A stretch of DNA of 38,188 bases from an uncultured Negativibacillus sp. (GTDB taxonomy: Bacteria; Bacillota; Clostridia; Oscillospirales; Ruminococcaceae), in contig NZ_CALXIN010000013.1 of NCBI RefSeq assembly GCF_944388365.1, positions 1 through 38,188 on the forward strand, in the 5' to 3' direction. Positions 8,217 through 15,861 of the stretch are shown piece after piece. The first letter of the stretch is position 1. Each line of letters opens with the position of its first letter. The notes beneath the pieces were generated by a model. It made no database searches. It was given only the letters and a program-made list of their open reading frames with translations, and had not been told where the DNA came from. The position numbers and the translations under genes were made by a program.

Positions 8217-9107
8217 CTATGCGCACAGAAAGGAGATTTCCTCCAGACTCAGTTCGGGATAGAGCGACTTGTTGACGGCAAGCGAGATAAATTTGGCGGC
8301 ATGTCCAATCATGCGGTCGACTTCACGCGGAGTGACGACGGTGCCTGCCGCTTCAGGAGAAATCTGGCTGCGCGGCAGATCGGAAAAGGTAGCGGTGAGG
8401 GTGGCGCCATCGATGACGGTGGGCACGCCGATCGAAATGACAGGGATGCCCAGCGTGCGCTCGCTCAGCTCCCGACGGGCATTTTGAACCCCTGCTCCAG
8501 GGGCAATACCGCTGTCGGCAATCTGGATGGTGCGGCCCAGACGGTTATAATCCTGTGCTGCCAGCGCATCAATGGCAAGCACTGCCGCAGGTTGGATGAA
8601 GTTGACCAGCGCGGCGATGACCTCGCTGGTTTCGATGCCGGTTTGTCCCATCACACCAGGAGCGATGGCGGCAGTTTTCCGCAGTCCGTCCAAGCCGGCC
8701 TTCTGTGCAAGCTCACCGGTGAGATGGCGGGTGGCAAGGGTGCGCTGGATTACCTGCGGACCCAGTGCATCGGGAGTGATGCCGTTGTTTCCCAGTCCCA
8801 CCACCAGAATACTTCCATGGGAAGGAAGCAGTGAGCGGATCGTTTCAGCGGCAGCCTGTATCTCGTCCTGTGGGTCCAACAGGCTGTTCCACAGCGGTGG
8901 AGTCTGGATAGTGATGTATTTTCCGCGCGGTTTTCCCATCTGCTTTGCCATGGATGGCGTCTCAATGGTGACACAGGTGATCTCCACCATGCCGTGACGA
9001 CGGGTGTGTACCGACAATCCTTCGGGAAGTTTTTTGTCCTGCAACAAAGGCGCAGCCAGCTCCAAAGCAAGGTCGGAACGGACAAAAAGATGATTTTGAG
9101 ATGACAT
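8217..9107 (-). CDS. gpr: GPR germination endopeptidase
   Basis: A 296-residue aspartic-type protease that degrades small acid-soluble spore proteins when spores germinate. The N-terminus FVRSDLALE matches the conserved processing-region motif of the family, and GLGNNGITPDALGP (about residues 105-118), GIETSEVI and VLAIDALAA are typical core segments. GPR is made as a zymogen in the forespore and self-processes; the pro-region here appears only a few residues long. GAAAGGAG precedes the ATG. The gene is divergent from rpsT and leads the gpr-spoIIP unit. A SigG-like promoter sits 35 bp upstream. Confidence 0.96.
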   Translation of the reverse strand: MSSQNHLFVRSDLALELAAPLLQDKKLPEGLSVHTRRHGMVEITCVTIETPSMAKQMGKPRGKYITIQTPPLWNSLLDPQDEIQAAAETIRSLLPSHGSILVVGLGNNGITPDALGPQVIQRTLATRHLTGELAQKAGLDGLRKTAAIAPGVMGQTGIETSEVIAALVNFIQPAAVLAIDALAAQDYNRLGRTIQIADSGIAPGAGVQNARRELSERTLGIPVISIGVPTVIDGATLTATFSDLPRSQISPEAAGTVVTPREVDRMIGHAAKFISLAVNKSLYPELSLEEISFLCA

Positions 9108-9142
9108 AGTAAAAGGCTCCTTTCAGAATCAACTGCTGTAAA

Positions 9143-9173
9143 AAGGATGGGAGCATTTTACCAGAAATATACA
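9143..9173 (-). promoter_or_regulatory. Candidate SigG (forespore) promoter of gpr
   Basis: On the minus strand, GTATA (9168-9172) and CATCCTT (9143-9149) are 18 bp apart, 35 bp before gpr. The Bacillus SigG consensus is GHATR, 17-18 bp, CATHHTA; only the last base of the -10 differs. Known forespore expression of gpr supports the call, but it was not tested. Confidence 0.5.
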
Positions 9174-9271
9174 AAGGGATAAAAGAAGGGAAAAATGCTG
9201 GAAGAGTAACCGAATCTGAGCGGAATAAATGGCTTAAAATTAGGGATTGTGACAAAGTACATTAAAAACAG

Positions 9272-9300
9272 TTGATTTTTATAAAAAATGATGATAAAAT
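9272..9300 (+). promoter_or_regulatory. SigA-type promoter of rpsT
   Basis: TTGATT (9272-9277) and TAAAAT (9295-9300) are 17 bp apart, 37 bp before the rpsT start codon. Confidence 0.65.
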
Positions 9301-9337
9301 TGAGTGTACTGTCAAGATGGAATAGGAGGTGTTTAGA

Positions 9338-9589
9338 ATGGCTAACATTAAATCTGCTAAGAAGAGAATCCTCGTTCAGGCAAAACGTGCTGCTCGCAAC
9401 AAGGCTTGCAAAACTAACCTGAAGACCGTTCTCAAACAGGCTAACGCTGCTATCGCAGAAAACGCAGAGAACAAAGACGCTCTGGTAAAAGCTGCTGTTA
9501 AAAAGATCGACCAGGCTTGTGCAAAGGGCATCATCCACAAAAACTGCGCTGCCAGAAAGAAATCGACTCTTGCTGCTCTCGCAAAATAG
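9338..9589 (+). CDS. rpsT: 30S ribosomal protein S20
   Basis: An 83-residue Lys/Ala-rich protein beginning MANIKSAKKRI, the classic S20 N-terminus. S20 binds the 5' domain of 16S rRNA during 30S assembly. The frame is open three codons further upstream, but AATAGGAGG ends eight bases before the ATG at 9338, fixing the start. Codon use is strongly biased (GCT, AAA/AAG), as expected of a highly expressed gene. It is divergent from gpr, as in Bacillus. It is followed by a palindrome and a strong terminator. Confidence 0.98.
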   Translation: MANIKSAKKRILVQAKRAARNKACKTNLKTVLKQANAAIAENAENKDALVKAAVKKIDQACAKGIIHKNCAARKKSTLAALAK

Positions 9590-9628
9590 TTTTGCAGGGA
9601 TCTTGCAATAGGATTCACTTTGAAGCAA

Positions 9629-9654
9629 AATAAAATTATCCGGATAATTTTATT
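9629..9654. repeat. Perfect 26-bp loopless palindrome downstream of rpsT
   Basis: AATAAAATTATCC is followed directly by its exact reverse complement GGATAATTTTATT, with no spacer. It lies between rpsT and its terminator. It could be a dimeric protein binding site or an RNA processing or stability hairpin; without a U tail it is not itself a terminator. Confidence 0.75.
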
Positions 9655-9655
9655 G

Positions 9656-9694
9656 GAAAATCCACAGACCCTGGGGTCTGTGGATTTTGTTTTT
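9656..9694 (+). terminator. rpsT terminator
   Basis: The 14-bp stem AAAATCCACAGACC / GGTCTGTGGATTTT around CTGG is followed by GTTTTTT. It ends only about 20 bp before the nudF start codon, so nudF may rely on read-through from rpsT. Confidence 0.88.
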
Positions 9695-9712
9695 TACAGG
9701 GAGGACTGGACC

Positions 9713-10264
9713 ATGGCACATACCGAGAAAAAACTGGATTCCCAAACACTGTTTCAGGGCAGGATTATCGAAGTACACAAGGACAGTGTAGAGCTGGAAA
9801 ACGGCAAAAAAACGACCCGTGAACTTGTCATCCACCATGGAGGCGTGTGCATTGTCGCATTGGATGACGAGGATCGTCTGCTGCTGGTCAAGCAGTTCCG
9901 TTATCCTTATCAGAAGGAGATTATCGAGCTGCCGGCAGGCAAGATCGAGTTGGGAGAGGACCCGCGCGTCTGCGGTATCCGCGAGTTGGAGGAGGAGTGC
10001 GGCTGTTTAGCCGACCGCTTCGAAAAGCTGACCCAGCTGTATCCAACACCGGCCTACTGCACCGAGATCATCCATATTTACTACGCCGAAGGTCTGCACC
10101 AGACTCAGCAGCATCTGGACCCGGGTGAGTTTTTAACTGTGCTGCGCGTACCTTTTGAGCAGGCGGTTCAGATGGTCTTAAACGGAGAGATCGAGGATGC
10201 AAAAACACAGATCGGTATTCTCCAGCTGGCAGTTCGCAGAGCAGGTCAGAAAGCTTGTAAATAA
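9713..10264 (+). CDS. nudF: ADP-ribose pyrophosphatase, NUDIX hydrolase
   Basis: A 183-residue NUDIX enzyme of the ADP-ribose pyrophosphatase type, which splits ADP-ribose to AMP and ribose 5-phosphate. A complete NUDIX box (G-x5-E-x7-REUxEExG) runs from GKIELGE to RELEEECG at about residues 80-101. VKQFRYPYQKEIIELPAG just before it is typical of the NudF subgroup. The frame is open upstream to 9620, but GGAGGACTGGACC immediately precedes the ATG at 9713. In Firmicutes this gene often follows DNA-repair or xerD genes; here it follows rpsT. No clear promoter of its own was seen. Confidence 0.92.
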   Translation: MAHTEKKLDSQTLFQGRIIEVHKDSVELENGKKTTRELVIHHGGVCIVALDDEDRLLLVKQFRYPYQKEIIELPAGKIELGEDPRVCGIRELEEECGCLADRFEKLTQLYPTPAYCTEIIHIYYAEGLHQTQQHLDPGEFLTVLRVPFEQAVQMVLNGEIEDAKTQIGILQLAVRRAGQKACK

Positions 10265-10287
10265 AGTGTAAATGATAGGGCCTTTGT

Positions 10288-10317
10288 TTGAGCAGATCAA
10301 AGCCACTATGCTATAAT
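10288..10317 (+). promoter_or_regulatory. SigA-type promoter of the second MATE gene
   Basis: TTGAGC (10288-10293) and a perfect TATAAT (10312-10317) are 18 bp apart. Transcription would start near 10324, giving a leader of about 78 nucleotides. Confidence 0.6.
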
Positions 10318-10330
10318 GAAAAAAATAGAA

Positions 10331-10364
10331 CAGAGCTGCCTTTCCTAAGGGAAAGGCAGCTCTG
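10331..10364 (+). other. 15-bp hairpin in the MATE leader or after nudF
   Basis: CAGAGCTGCCTTTCC pairs perfectly with GGAAAGGCAGCTCTG around the loop TAAG. The following bases (TGTTTGCG) make a poor U-tract. It begins about seven bases after the predicted start of the MATE transcript, so it could be a 5'-end stabilising hairpin or a regulatory leader; alternatively it is a weak nudF terminator. Confidence 0.65.
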
Positions 10365-10401
10365 TGTTTGCGTCAGATTTGGAGAAAGAAGGTTTGTTTG
10401 G

Positions 10402-11781
10402 ATGGAAGAGAAGGAAAATAAGGAAAATAAGCTGGGAACACAGCCGGTGGGAAAGCTGCTGGTACAGATGTCCCTGCCTGCAATCACCGCGCAGGTAATC
10501 AATGCATTGTACAACATCGTTGACCGCATCTATATCGGCCATTTGCCGGAGGTAGGCTCGCTGGCACTGGCATCGCTGGGTGTTGCGTTCCCTCTGATTA
10601 TGATTATCTCCGCCTTTGCGGCACTGATTGGTATGGGCGGTGCGCCGCGTGCCGCCATTGCGTTGGGTGCAGGTAAAAAAGAAGAAGCAGAAAAAATTCT
10701 GGGTAACTGCTTTTCTGCACTGGTCATTCTGTCGGTAGTGCTGACAGTTCTGTTTTTGATGACCAGTGAAACGCTGCTGACCTGGTTTGGTGCGACCGAA
10801 AACTCGCTGCCAATGGCAAATTCCTATTTCACAATATATGTCATGGGCACCATCTCGGTGCAGATGGCGCTGGGACTGAATTCCTTTATCAGCTCACAGG
10901 GATTTTCTGCCATGAGCATGATGACGGTGGTCATCGGCGCGATCTGCAACATCGTTCTCGATCCAATTCTGATTTATGGATTTGATATGGGAGTACAGGG
11001 TGCTGCGATTGCAACCGTCTTTTCGCAGACTGTTTCTGCGGTCTGGGTTGTCGCCTTTCTGCTGGGCAAAAAAACAATTCTCCGCATCAAACGCCAGTAT
11101 CTGAAGATCAATGCAGCAGTATTGCTGCCGACGTTGGCGCTGGGCATTTCTCCGTTTATCATGCAGTCGACCGAAAGCCTGGTGCAGCTGACCTTCAACA
11201 CCCAGATCAAACGCTACGGCGGCGATCAGGTCGATTTGCTGATTTCCGCCATGAGCATTTTGCTCTCCTGTATCCAGTTTTTTGTCCTGCCGCTCAATGG
11301 TCTGACACAGGGAGCACAGCCGATTGTCAGCTATAACTATGGAGCAGGCAAAATTGACCGCGTCAAAAAAGCATTCTGGCTGCTGATTAAGAGCGGAATG
11401 GTGTATACCATTGCGGTTTGGGCTGCGGTACAGCTGTTCCCGAGCATTTTTGTCAAGATGTTCTCCTCCGATCCGGCACTGCTGGAGATTGCGCCTGGAT
11501 ACCTGCGCATCTTTATGTCCGGTATGCTTTTGCTGGGAGCCCAGTTTAGCTGTCAGCAGACCTTTGTGGCACTGGGACAGGCTAAAATTTCGACCTTCCT
11601 TGCGCTGCTGCGAAAGGTTATCCTTTTGATTCCGCTGGCACTGGTGCTGCCGATGCTGATGGGATTCCAGGGCATCTTCCTGGCAGAGCCGATCGCCGAC
11701 GTTGTAGCGGCACTGTGTACAACCACGGTATTTTTGCTGATGACACGCAGACTGTTTTCGGGAGAAACAGACAGACTGTAA
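10402..11781 (+). CDS. MATE family efflux transporter
   Basis: A 459-residue, twelve-helix MATE transporter. Typical segments are PAITAQVINALYNIVDRIYIGH in TM1, the GMGGAPRAAIALGAGKKEEAE loop after TM2, and QGAQPIVSYNYGAGK in the C-lobe, the mirrored family signature. It exports small cationic compounds by Na+ or H+ antiport; its substrate is unknown. The start is ATG 10402 after GGAGAAAGAAGG; the frame is open further upstream but without a ribosome site. It has its own promoter and a hairpin leader, and ends in a 19-bp terminator shared with spoVAE. Confidence 0.94.
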   Translation: MEEKENKENKLGTQPVGKLLVQMSLPAITAQVINALYNIVDRIYIGHLPEVGSLALASLGVAFPLIMIISAFAALIGMGGAPRAAIALGAGKKEEAEKILGNCFSALVILSVVLTVLFLMTSETLLTWFGATENSLPMANSYFTIYVMGTISVQMALGLNSFISSQGFSAMSMMTVVIGAICNIVLDPILIYGFDMGVQGAAIATVFSQTVSAVWVVAFLLGKKTILRIKRQYLKINAAVLLPTLALGISPFIMQSTESLVQLTFNTQIKRYGGDQVDLLISAMSILLSCIQFFVLPLNGLTQGAQPIVSYNYGAGKIDRVKKAFWLLIKSGMVYTIAVWAAVQLFPSIFVKMFSSDPALLEIAPGYLRIFMSGMLLLGAQFSCQQTFVALGQAKISTFLALLRKVILLIPLALVLPMLMGFQGIFLAEPIADVVAALCTTTVFLLMTRRLFSGETDRL

Positions 11782-11785
11782 AACC

Positions 11786-11825
11786 AAAAAGATCCGCTGT
11801 ACAAACTTGTACAGCGGATCTTTTT
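11786..11825. terminator. Bidirectional terminator between MATE and spoVAE
   Basis: Perfect 19-bp stem AAAAAGATCCGCTGTACAA / TTGTACAGCGGATCTTTTT with a two-base loop; it has T runs in both directions and its edge overlaps the spoVAE stop codon. Confidence 0.92.
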
Positions 11826-12189
11826 ATCCTTTTTCGGCGGATTTGCAGAACAATCCTGCCAGCAGTGCCGCCACAATCGCGACGGTAATACCGGCGGCGG
11901 TGGCGCCTAACCCACCGGTAAAAGCGCCGAATAGGCCATCCTCCTTGACAGCTTCGGCGACACCCTTGGCAAGGGTTGCACCAAAGCCGGTCAACGGAAC
12001 GGTTGCACCGGCACCGGCAAAGTCGATGAGCGGCTGATATAATCCCAACCCGCCCAGAATGACACCCAGCACGACAAAAGAAACCAGAATACGTGCAGGC
12101 GTCAGCTTGGTATAATCAATCAAAACTTGTCCGACGGCACAGATGAGTCCGCCGACAAGAAATGCTTTTAAGAGCATCCACAGGTCCAT
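11824..12189 (-). CDS. spoVAE: Stage V sporulation protein AE (SpoVAE/SpoVAEb)
   Basis: A 121-residue membrane protein with about four hydrophobic helices, and a paralogue of SpoVAC: both carry the KAFLVGG start segment and a GAGATVPLTGFGATLAKG loop. SpoVA proteins form the inner-membrane channel that moves dipicolinic acid and Ca2+ into the forespore and out on germination. The frame continues upstream to 12360 but overlaps spoVAD; the ATG at 12189 shares its A with the spoVAD stop (TAATG) and follows AAAGGAGGAG, so this is the start. It is the last gene of the spoVAC-AD-AE unit. Confidence 0.96.
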   Translation of the reverse strand: MDLWMLLKAFLVGGLICAVGQVLIDYTKLTPARILVSFVVLGVILGGLGLYQPLIDFAGAGATVPLTGFGATLAKGVAEAVKEDGLFGAFTGGLGATAAGITVAIVAALLAGLFCKSAEKG

Positions 12190-13223
12190 TATGCTTGCTC
12201 CTCCTTTGTGTGTGGGAATGCGGAGATATGCAGCAGGTGAGCAATGCCAGGGATGCTTTCTCCCTGCTGGGTGCTGGTCGGGCTCATCAGCGCACCGGTT
12301 GCCAGAAACAGAACGTCTTTCAGCCGCTGACAGGCAATCTGCGGGAGAATGAACGAACACAGCACCGAAGCGGCACAGCCGCAGCCGGAACCTCCGGCGT
12401 GAACATCCTGCTTGAGCCGGTCAAAGATCATCAGTCCGCAGTCGTTGTGGAGGTTTGCCATAGGATAGCCTTCGGACTGCATCAGACGCTCCAGCAGACG
12501 GCTGCCGACAAAGCCCAGGTCTCCGGTCAGAATCAGATCGTAGTCCTCGGGACGGGTAGCGGTGTCCTGAAAATACTGGCAGAGGGTGCGTGCAGCAGCC
12601 GGTGCCATGGCAGCGCCCATGTTGTTGATGTCGGTGATGCCAAGGTCCTCCACCGTTCCCACCGTCACTGCCCGCAGATACGGCGCCTGTGCTTTTGGTG
12701 CGACAACACAGGCGCCTGCGCCAGTCACCGTCCATTGGGAGGTTGGAGTGCGCTGGCCGCCGTACTCCAGCGGAAAGCGGAACTGCCGTTCTGCCGAACA
12801 AAAGTGGGAGGAGGTGACCGCCAGACAGCGGTTTGCCAGCTTTGCATCGACAAACATGCTCGCCAGACACAGACTTTCCGACATGGTGGAGCAGGCTCCA
12901 TACAGCCCGAAGAAAGGGATCTTTCGTTCGCGGGAGGCATAGGCCGAGCTGATACACTGGTTGAGCAGATCTCCGGCAAACAGAAAGTCGATTTCATTAT
13001 CGCTGACACCACATTTTTCCAGCGCCAGCTCTACTACCTTCTTCTGCATGAAGGTTTCCGATTTTTCCCAGGTTTTTTCGCCAAAGGAGGAATCCTCCGA
13101 TGTAAAGTCAAAGTATCCTCCCAGCGGACCCTCCTTCTCCTTTTTGGCTCCGACAGCGGCATAGCCGATGATCGAAGGGGAGGAGGTGAGCAGCAGCGTC
13201 TGGGAACCAATTTTTTTAGCCAT
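12189..13223 (-). CDS. spoVAD: Stage V sporulation protein AD
   Basis: A 344-residue SpoVAD with a thiolase-like fold. In Bacillus it binds dipicolinic acid directly and is essential for its uptake. Landmarks are SSPSIIGYAAVGAKKE near the N-terminus, FGLYGACSTMSESLCLA around the thiolase nucleophile-elbow position (about residues 105-121), and the Gly-rich VTGAGACVV segment. Length matches the family. It follows spoVAC by 14 bp and overlaps spoVAE by one base, so all three should be made together in the forespore. Confidence 0.97.
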   Translation of the reverse strand: MAKKIGSQTLLLTSSPSIIGYAAVGAKKEKEGPLGGYFDFTSEDSSFGEKTWEKSETFMQKKVVELALEKCGVSDNEIDFLFAGDLLNQCISSAYASRERKIPFFGLYGACSTMSESLCLASMFVDAKLANRCLAVTSSHFCSAERQFRFPLEYGGQRTPTSQWTVTGAGACVVAPKAQAPYLRAVTVGTVEDLGITDINNMGAAMAPAAARTLCQYFQDTATRPEDYDLILTGDLGFVGSRLLERLMQSEGYPMANLHNDCGLMIFDRLKQDVHAGGSGCGCAASVLCSFILPQIACQRLKDVLFLATGALMSPTSTQQGESIPGIAHLLHISAFPHTKEEQA

Positions 13224-13237
13224 CTTTCTTCACCTGC

Positions 13238-13666
13238 CTATTGTATAAAATATAGGATGATGCCATAGATCACCGAAGCGCTGACACCGTAGACGATGAC
13301 CGGTCCTGCGATGGAAAACATCTTGGCGCCCAGTCCCAGAATATAGCCCTCGGTCTTAAACTCCATCGCGGCGCTGACCATCGAGTTGGCAAATCCAGTG
13401 ATCGGGACCAGCGTTCCTGCTCCTGCGTGCTTGGCGATGTTGTCATAGACGTTCAGTCCGGTCAGTACGGCGGACAATACGACCAGGCTCAAGGAAGCGA
13501 ATATAGCTGCATTTTCTCCGGCGCCAAGGCGCTCATAAAGCGAAAGCAGCAGCTGACCAATGGTACAGACAACTCCTCCCGACAAAAAAGCTTTGAAAAT
13601 ATTCACAGGCCCTTTGGAGCGAGGAGATTCCTCCTGTGTCCATTGGGCATACTCCTGTTTTGTCAT
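13238..13666 (-). CDS. spoVAC: Stage V sporulation protein AC
   Basis: A 142-residue membrane protein with about four hydrophobic helices. SpoVAC is the mechanosensitive pore subunit of the SpoVA channel for dipicolinic acid. The motifs FKAFLSGGVVCTIGQ and GAGTLVPITGFANSMVSAA are typical. The start at 13666 follows GAAAGGAG; the frame is open upstream to 13762 but that stretch lacks a ribosome site. It is the first gene of the unit and diverges from alr. The Bacillus genes spoVAA, AB and AF are absent, as is usual in Clostridia. Confidence 0.96.
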   Translation of the reverse strand: MTKQEYAQWTQEESPRSKGPVNIFKAFLSGGVVCTIGQLLLSLYERLGAGENAAIFASLSLVVLSAVLTGLNVYDNIAKHAGAGTLVPITGFANSMVSAAMEFKTEGYILGLGAKMFSIAGPVIVYGVSASVIYGIILYFIQ

Positions 13667-13709
13667 GTCAATTTCTCCTTTCCAGTCGGTACAAATGTGC
13701 GAAAAATCA

Positions 13710-13738
13710 TTGTATCTTTTGTTTGGTTCGTGTATAGT
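13710..13738 (+). promoter_or_regulatory. Candidate SigA promoter of alr
   Basis: TTGTAT (13710-13715) and TATAGT (13733-13738) are 17 bp apart, about 108 bp before alr. It abuts the candidate SigG -10 element of spoVAC on the other strand, so the divergent promoters would compete for the same DNA. Confidence 0.4.
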
Positions 13739-13740
13739 TA

Positions 13741-13769
13741 TAGTATGTGCCCGACCAATCACTTTAGCC
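13741..13769 (-). promoter_or_regulatory. Candidate SigG promoter of spoVAC-AD-AE
   Basis: On the minus strand an exact SigG -10 element CATACTA (13741-13747) lies 74 bp before spoVAC. The -35 region 17 bp upstream (GGCTA, 13765-13769) fits GHATR only at three of five positions. Confidence 0.42.
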
Positions 13770-13846
13770 GACGGAAATATATGGAAGCGTTTTCGAGGCG
13801 GCCGGCATTTTGATTTTGTGTAATAACAATGACAGGAGGAATACCA

Positions 13847-15040
13847 ATGGTTGATTTTCTGCGTCGCAGCTGGGCTGTCATCGACCTGGACTGCATTGAT
13901 TATAACATTCGTTCCATCAAGGAAAAATTAAAACCAGGCTGTATGATTATGGGCGTGGTCAAAGCGGATGCCTATGGACACGGGGACAAGTATATTGCGG
14001 ATGAGCTGGTGCGCTTAGGCGTCAACTGGTTTGCGGTATCCAACCTCACCGAAGCAATGTCGCTGCGCACCCAGGGAATCTATCATCCCATCCTGATTTT
14101 GGGAACAACGCCACCAAACAAAGCAAAACAGCTTTGTGAGTACAATATTACCCAGGCAGTATTTTCTTTGGAGTATGCAAAAAAATTGCAGCAGCAGGCA
14201 CAGAGAGCCGGTGTAACGGTTGCTTGTCACATCAAGGTGGACACCGGCATGGGCAGAATCGGTTTTGAGGCGGATCAGGACATGGACCAGGCGGTCGAGG
14301 AGATCGAACAGGTCTGCCACTTTGAAAATCTGCGCTGCGATGGTATCTTCACCCATTTCTCCAGCTCGGATGAGTACAATGACGATTCGATCGACTATAC
14401 CCGCCGCCAGTACGAATGTTTTATGGAAACCTGTGACCGTCTCCAGCGCAAGGGAATTCACTTTATGCTCCGTCATTGCTGCAACAGCGGCGGCATCGTC
14501 AACTATCCGGAATATCATCTGGACATGGTGCGCGCCGGCATCCTGATTTATGGCCTGACGCCAGACAAAGCCTGCCAGGGAAAAATTGACCTGAAGCCGG
14601 CGATGCAGCTGCACTCGGTAATTTCGATGCTCAAGGATGTCAAGGCAGGAGCAAAGCTCAGCTATGGCCGAACCTTTACCGCTGACCACGATATGCGCAT
14701 CGCTACCGTTCCGATCGGTTATGCCGACGGCTATCACCGCAGCCTTTCCAACCGCGGAAGGATGCTGGTCAACGGTCATTTTGCCAATATTGTTGGTCGT
14801 ATCTGCATGGATCAGCTGATGCTGGATGTCACCGGCATCCCAGACCTGAGCGACGGACTGCAGATCACCATTGTAGGCGAAGAAAACGGTCAGCGCATCA
14901 CCATGGAGGAGATTGCAGAGATGACCGACACTGTCCACTACGAGATTATGTGCGTCATTGGAAAGCGTGTACCGCGTGTTTACCGGCGCGGCGGCAAGGA
15001 CATCGGCGTTGTGGATTATGTCCGCCACATGGTCGAATAA
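13847..15040 (+). CDS. alr: Alanine racemase
   Basis: A 397-residue fold-type III PLP enzyme interconverting L- and D-alanine, which supplies D-Ala for peptidoglycan. The PLP lysine is Lys39 in VVKADAYGHG; the second catalytic residue is Tyr273 in KLSYGRTF; VGRICMDQLMLDVT is the conserved C-terminal domain motif. The start at ATG 13847 follows ACAGGAGGAAT; the frame begins six codons earlier but without a ribosome site. It diverges from the spoVA genes. In spore formers alanine racemase on spores can suppress L-alanine germination, so the position may be meaningful, though a housekeeping role is the simplest reading. Confidence 0.97.
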   Translation: MVDFLRRSWAVIDLDCIDYNIRSIKEKLKPGCMIMGVVKADAYGHGDKYIADELVRLGVNWFAVSNLTEAMSLRTQGIYHPILILGTTPPNKAKQLCEYNITQAVFSLEYAKKLQQQAQRAGVTVACHIKVDTGMGRIGFEADQDMDQAVEEIEQVCHFENLRCDGIFTHFSSSDEYNDDSIDYTRRQYECFMETCDRLQRKGIHFMLRHCCNSGGIVNYPEYHLDMVRAGILIYGLTPDKACQGKIDLKPAMQLHSVISMLKDVKAGAKLSYGRTFTADHDMRIATVPIGYADGYHRSLSNRGRMLVNGHFANIVGRICMDQLMLDVTGIPDLSDGLQITIVGEENGQRITMEEIAEMTDTVHYEIMCVIGKRVPRVYRRGGKDIGVVDYVRHMVE

Positions 15041-15063
15041 TTGCAAATCAATATAAAAAAGAA

Positions 15064-15105
15064 AAAACAAGACCCTCTGACAGAGACAGAGGGTCTTGTT
15101 TTGGA
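15064..15105 (+). terminator. alr terminator
   Basis: 16-bp stem AAAACAAGACCCTCTG / CAGAGGGTCTTGTTTT around a seven-base loop. The T run is short (TTTT) and merges into the next gene's ribosome site, so some read-through to the DUF2726 gene is likely. Confidence 0.78.
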
Positions 15106-15117
15106 AGGAGGAGAGAA

Positions 15118-15774
15118 ATGGAAAAGTATTGGCTGACGGCAGTAATTATTTTGCTTTTGGTGATTGCTTTTTATGCAGTTTCCAGAAAATTTCGGCGAGC
15201 AAATCCCTGGGGAAAGACGCCGTATGAACGACAGGAATATTTTCTCAGTCCGGCAGAAAAACAATTTTACGATGTTCTGCTGGAGCTGGTGGGAGAAGAA
15301 ATCACCATCTGTCCGAAACCTTCGGTGCGGGAGGTGCTGCGGGTGCGTGACGATGTCAAAAGGGACAGGCTCAAATATTTTAACTGGATTTCTCAGAAGC
15401 ACGTCGATTTTGTGCTGTGTGATCGGGAAACGATGCAGATTCTCTGCGCCGTCGAACTGGATGACCGCACGCATGAACGTTCCGATCGCCGCCAGCGGGA
15501 TGCATTTTTGGACAAGGCCTTTGCCAAAGCAGGACTACCACTGTTTCATATTCCATGCAAGCAGAATTACGGAGCAGAAGAACTCAATCCCCTCTATCGT
15601 TTTCTCTGTCAGGATTTGCTGGAATTAAGCGAGGAAGAGGAGGATGCTCCGCGCTGTCCTGATTGTGGTGTGCCGATGGTTGTGCGAACTGTTTCCCAAG
15701 GCCCGAGAAAAGGACAGCAGTTTTATGGATGTCCCAACTTTCCGCGCTGCCGCCGGACAAGGCCGTTGCAGTAA
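15118..15774 (+). CDS. Membrane-anchored DUF2726 protein with C-terminal topoisomerase-type zinc finger
   Basis: A 218-residue protein in three parts: one N-terminal membrane helix (about residues 5-22), a DUF2726 domain (about 40-155) and a four-cysteine zinc ribbon (CPDCG ... GCPNFPRC, about 180-211) of the topoisomerase C-terminal type. DUF2726 resembles restriction-endonuclease-fold domains; the HVDFVLCD ... CAVELDD segment fits the D...E-x-D/K pattern. Zinc ribbons of this kind bind single-stranded DNA, so a nucleic-acid role is plausible but unproven. The start ATG 15118 follows GGAAGGAGGAG. The promoter is unclear; it lies right behind the alr terminator. Confidence 0.82.
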   Translation: MEKYWLTAVIILLLVIAFYAVSRKFRRANPWGKTPYERQEYFLSPAEKQFYDVLLELVGEEITICPKPSVREVLRVRDDVKRDRLKYFNWISQKHVDFVLCDRETMQILCAVELDDRTHERSDRRQRDAFLDKAFAKAGLPLFHIPCKQNYGAEELNPLYRFLCQDLLELSEEEEDAPRCPDCGVPMVVRTVSQGPRKGQQFYGCPNFPRCRRTRPLQ

Positions 15775-15782
15775 ATGAGAGC

Positions 15783-15814
15783 AAAAAAACAGACTGCCCG
15801 TTTCGGACAGTCTG
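15783..15814 (-). terminator. Terminator of the iron alcohol dehydrogenase gene
   Basis: Read on the minus strand, CAGACTGTCCG / CGGGCAGTCTG (one mismatch) around AAA is followed by a run of seven T. On the plus strand there is no T run. Confidence 0.82.
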
Positions 15815-15861
15815 CAGAAGAAGAGAAATGGTTAATAAATAACCGTTAGAAGATGTCAGAA

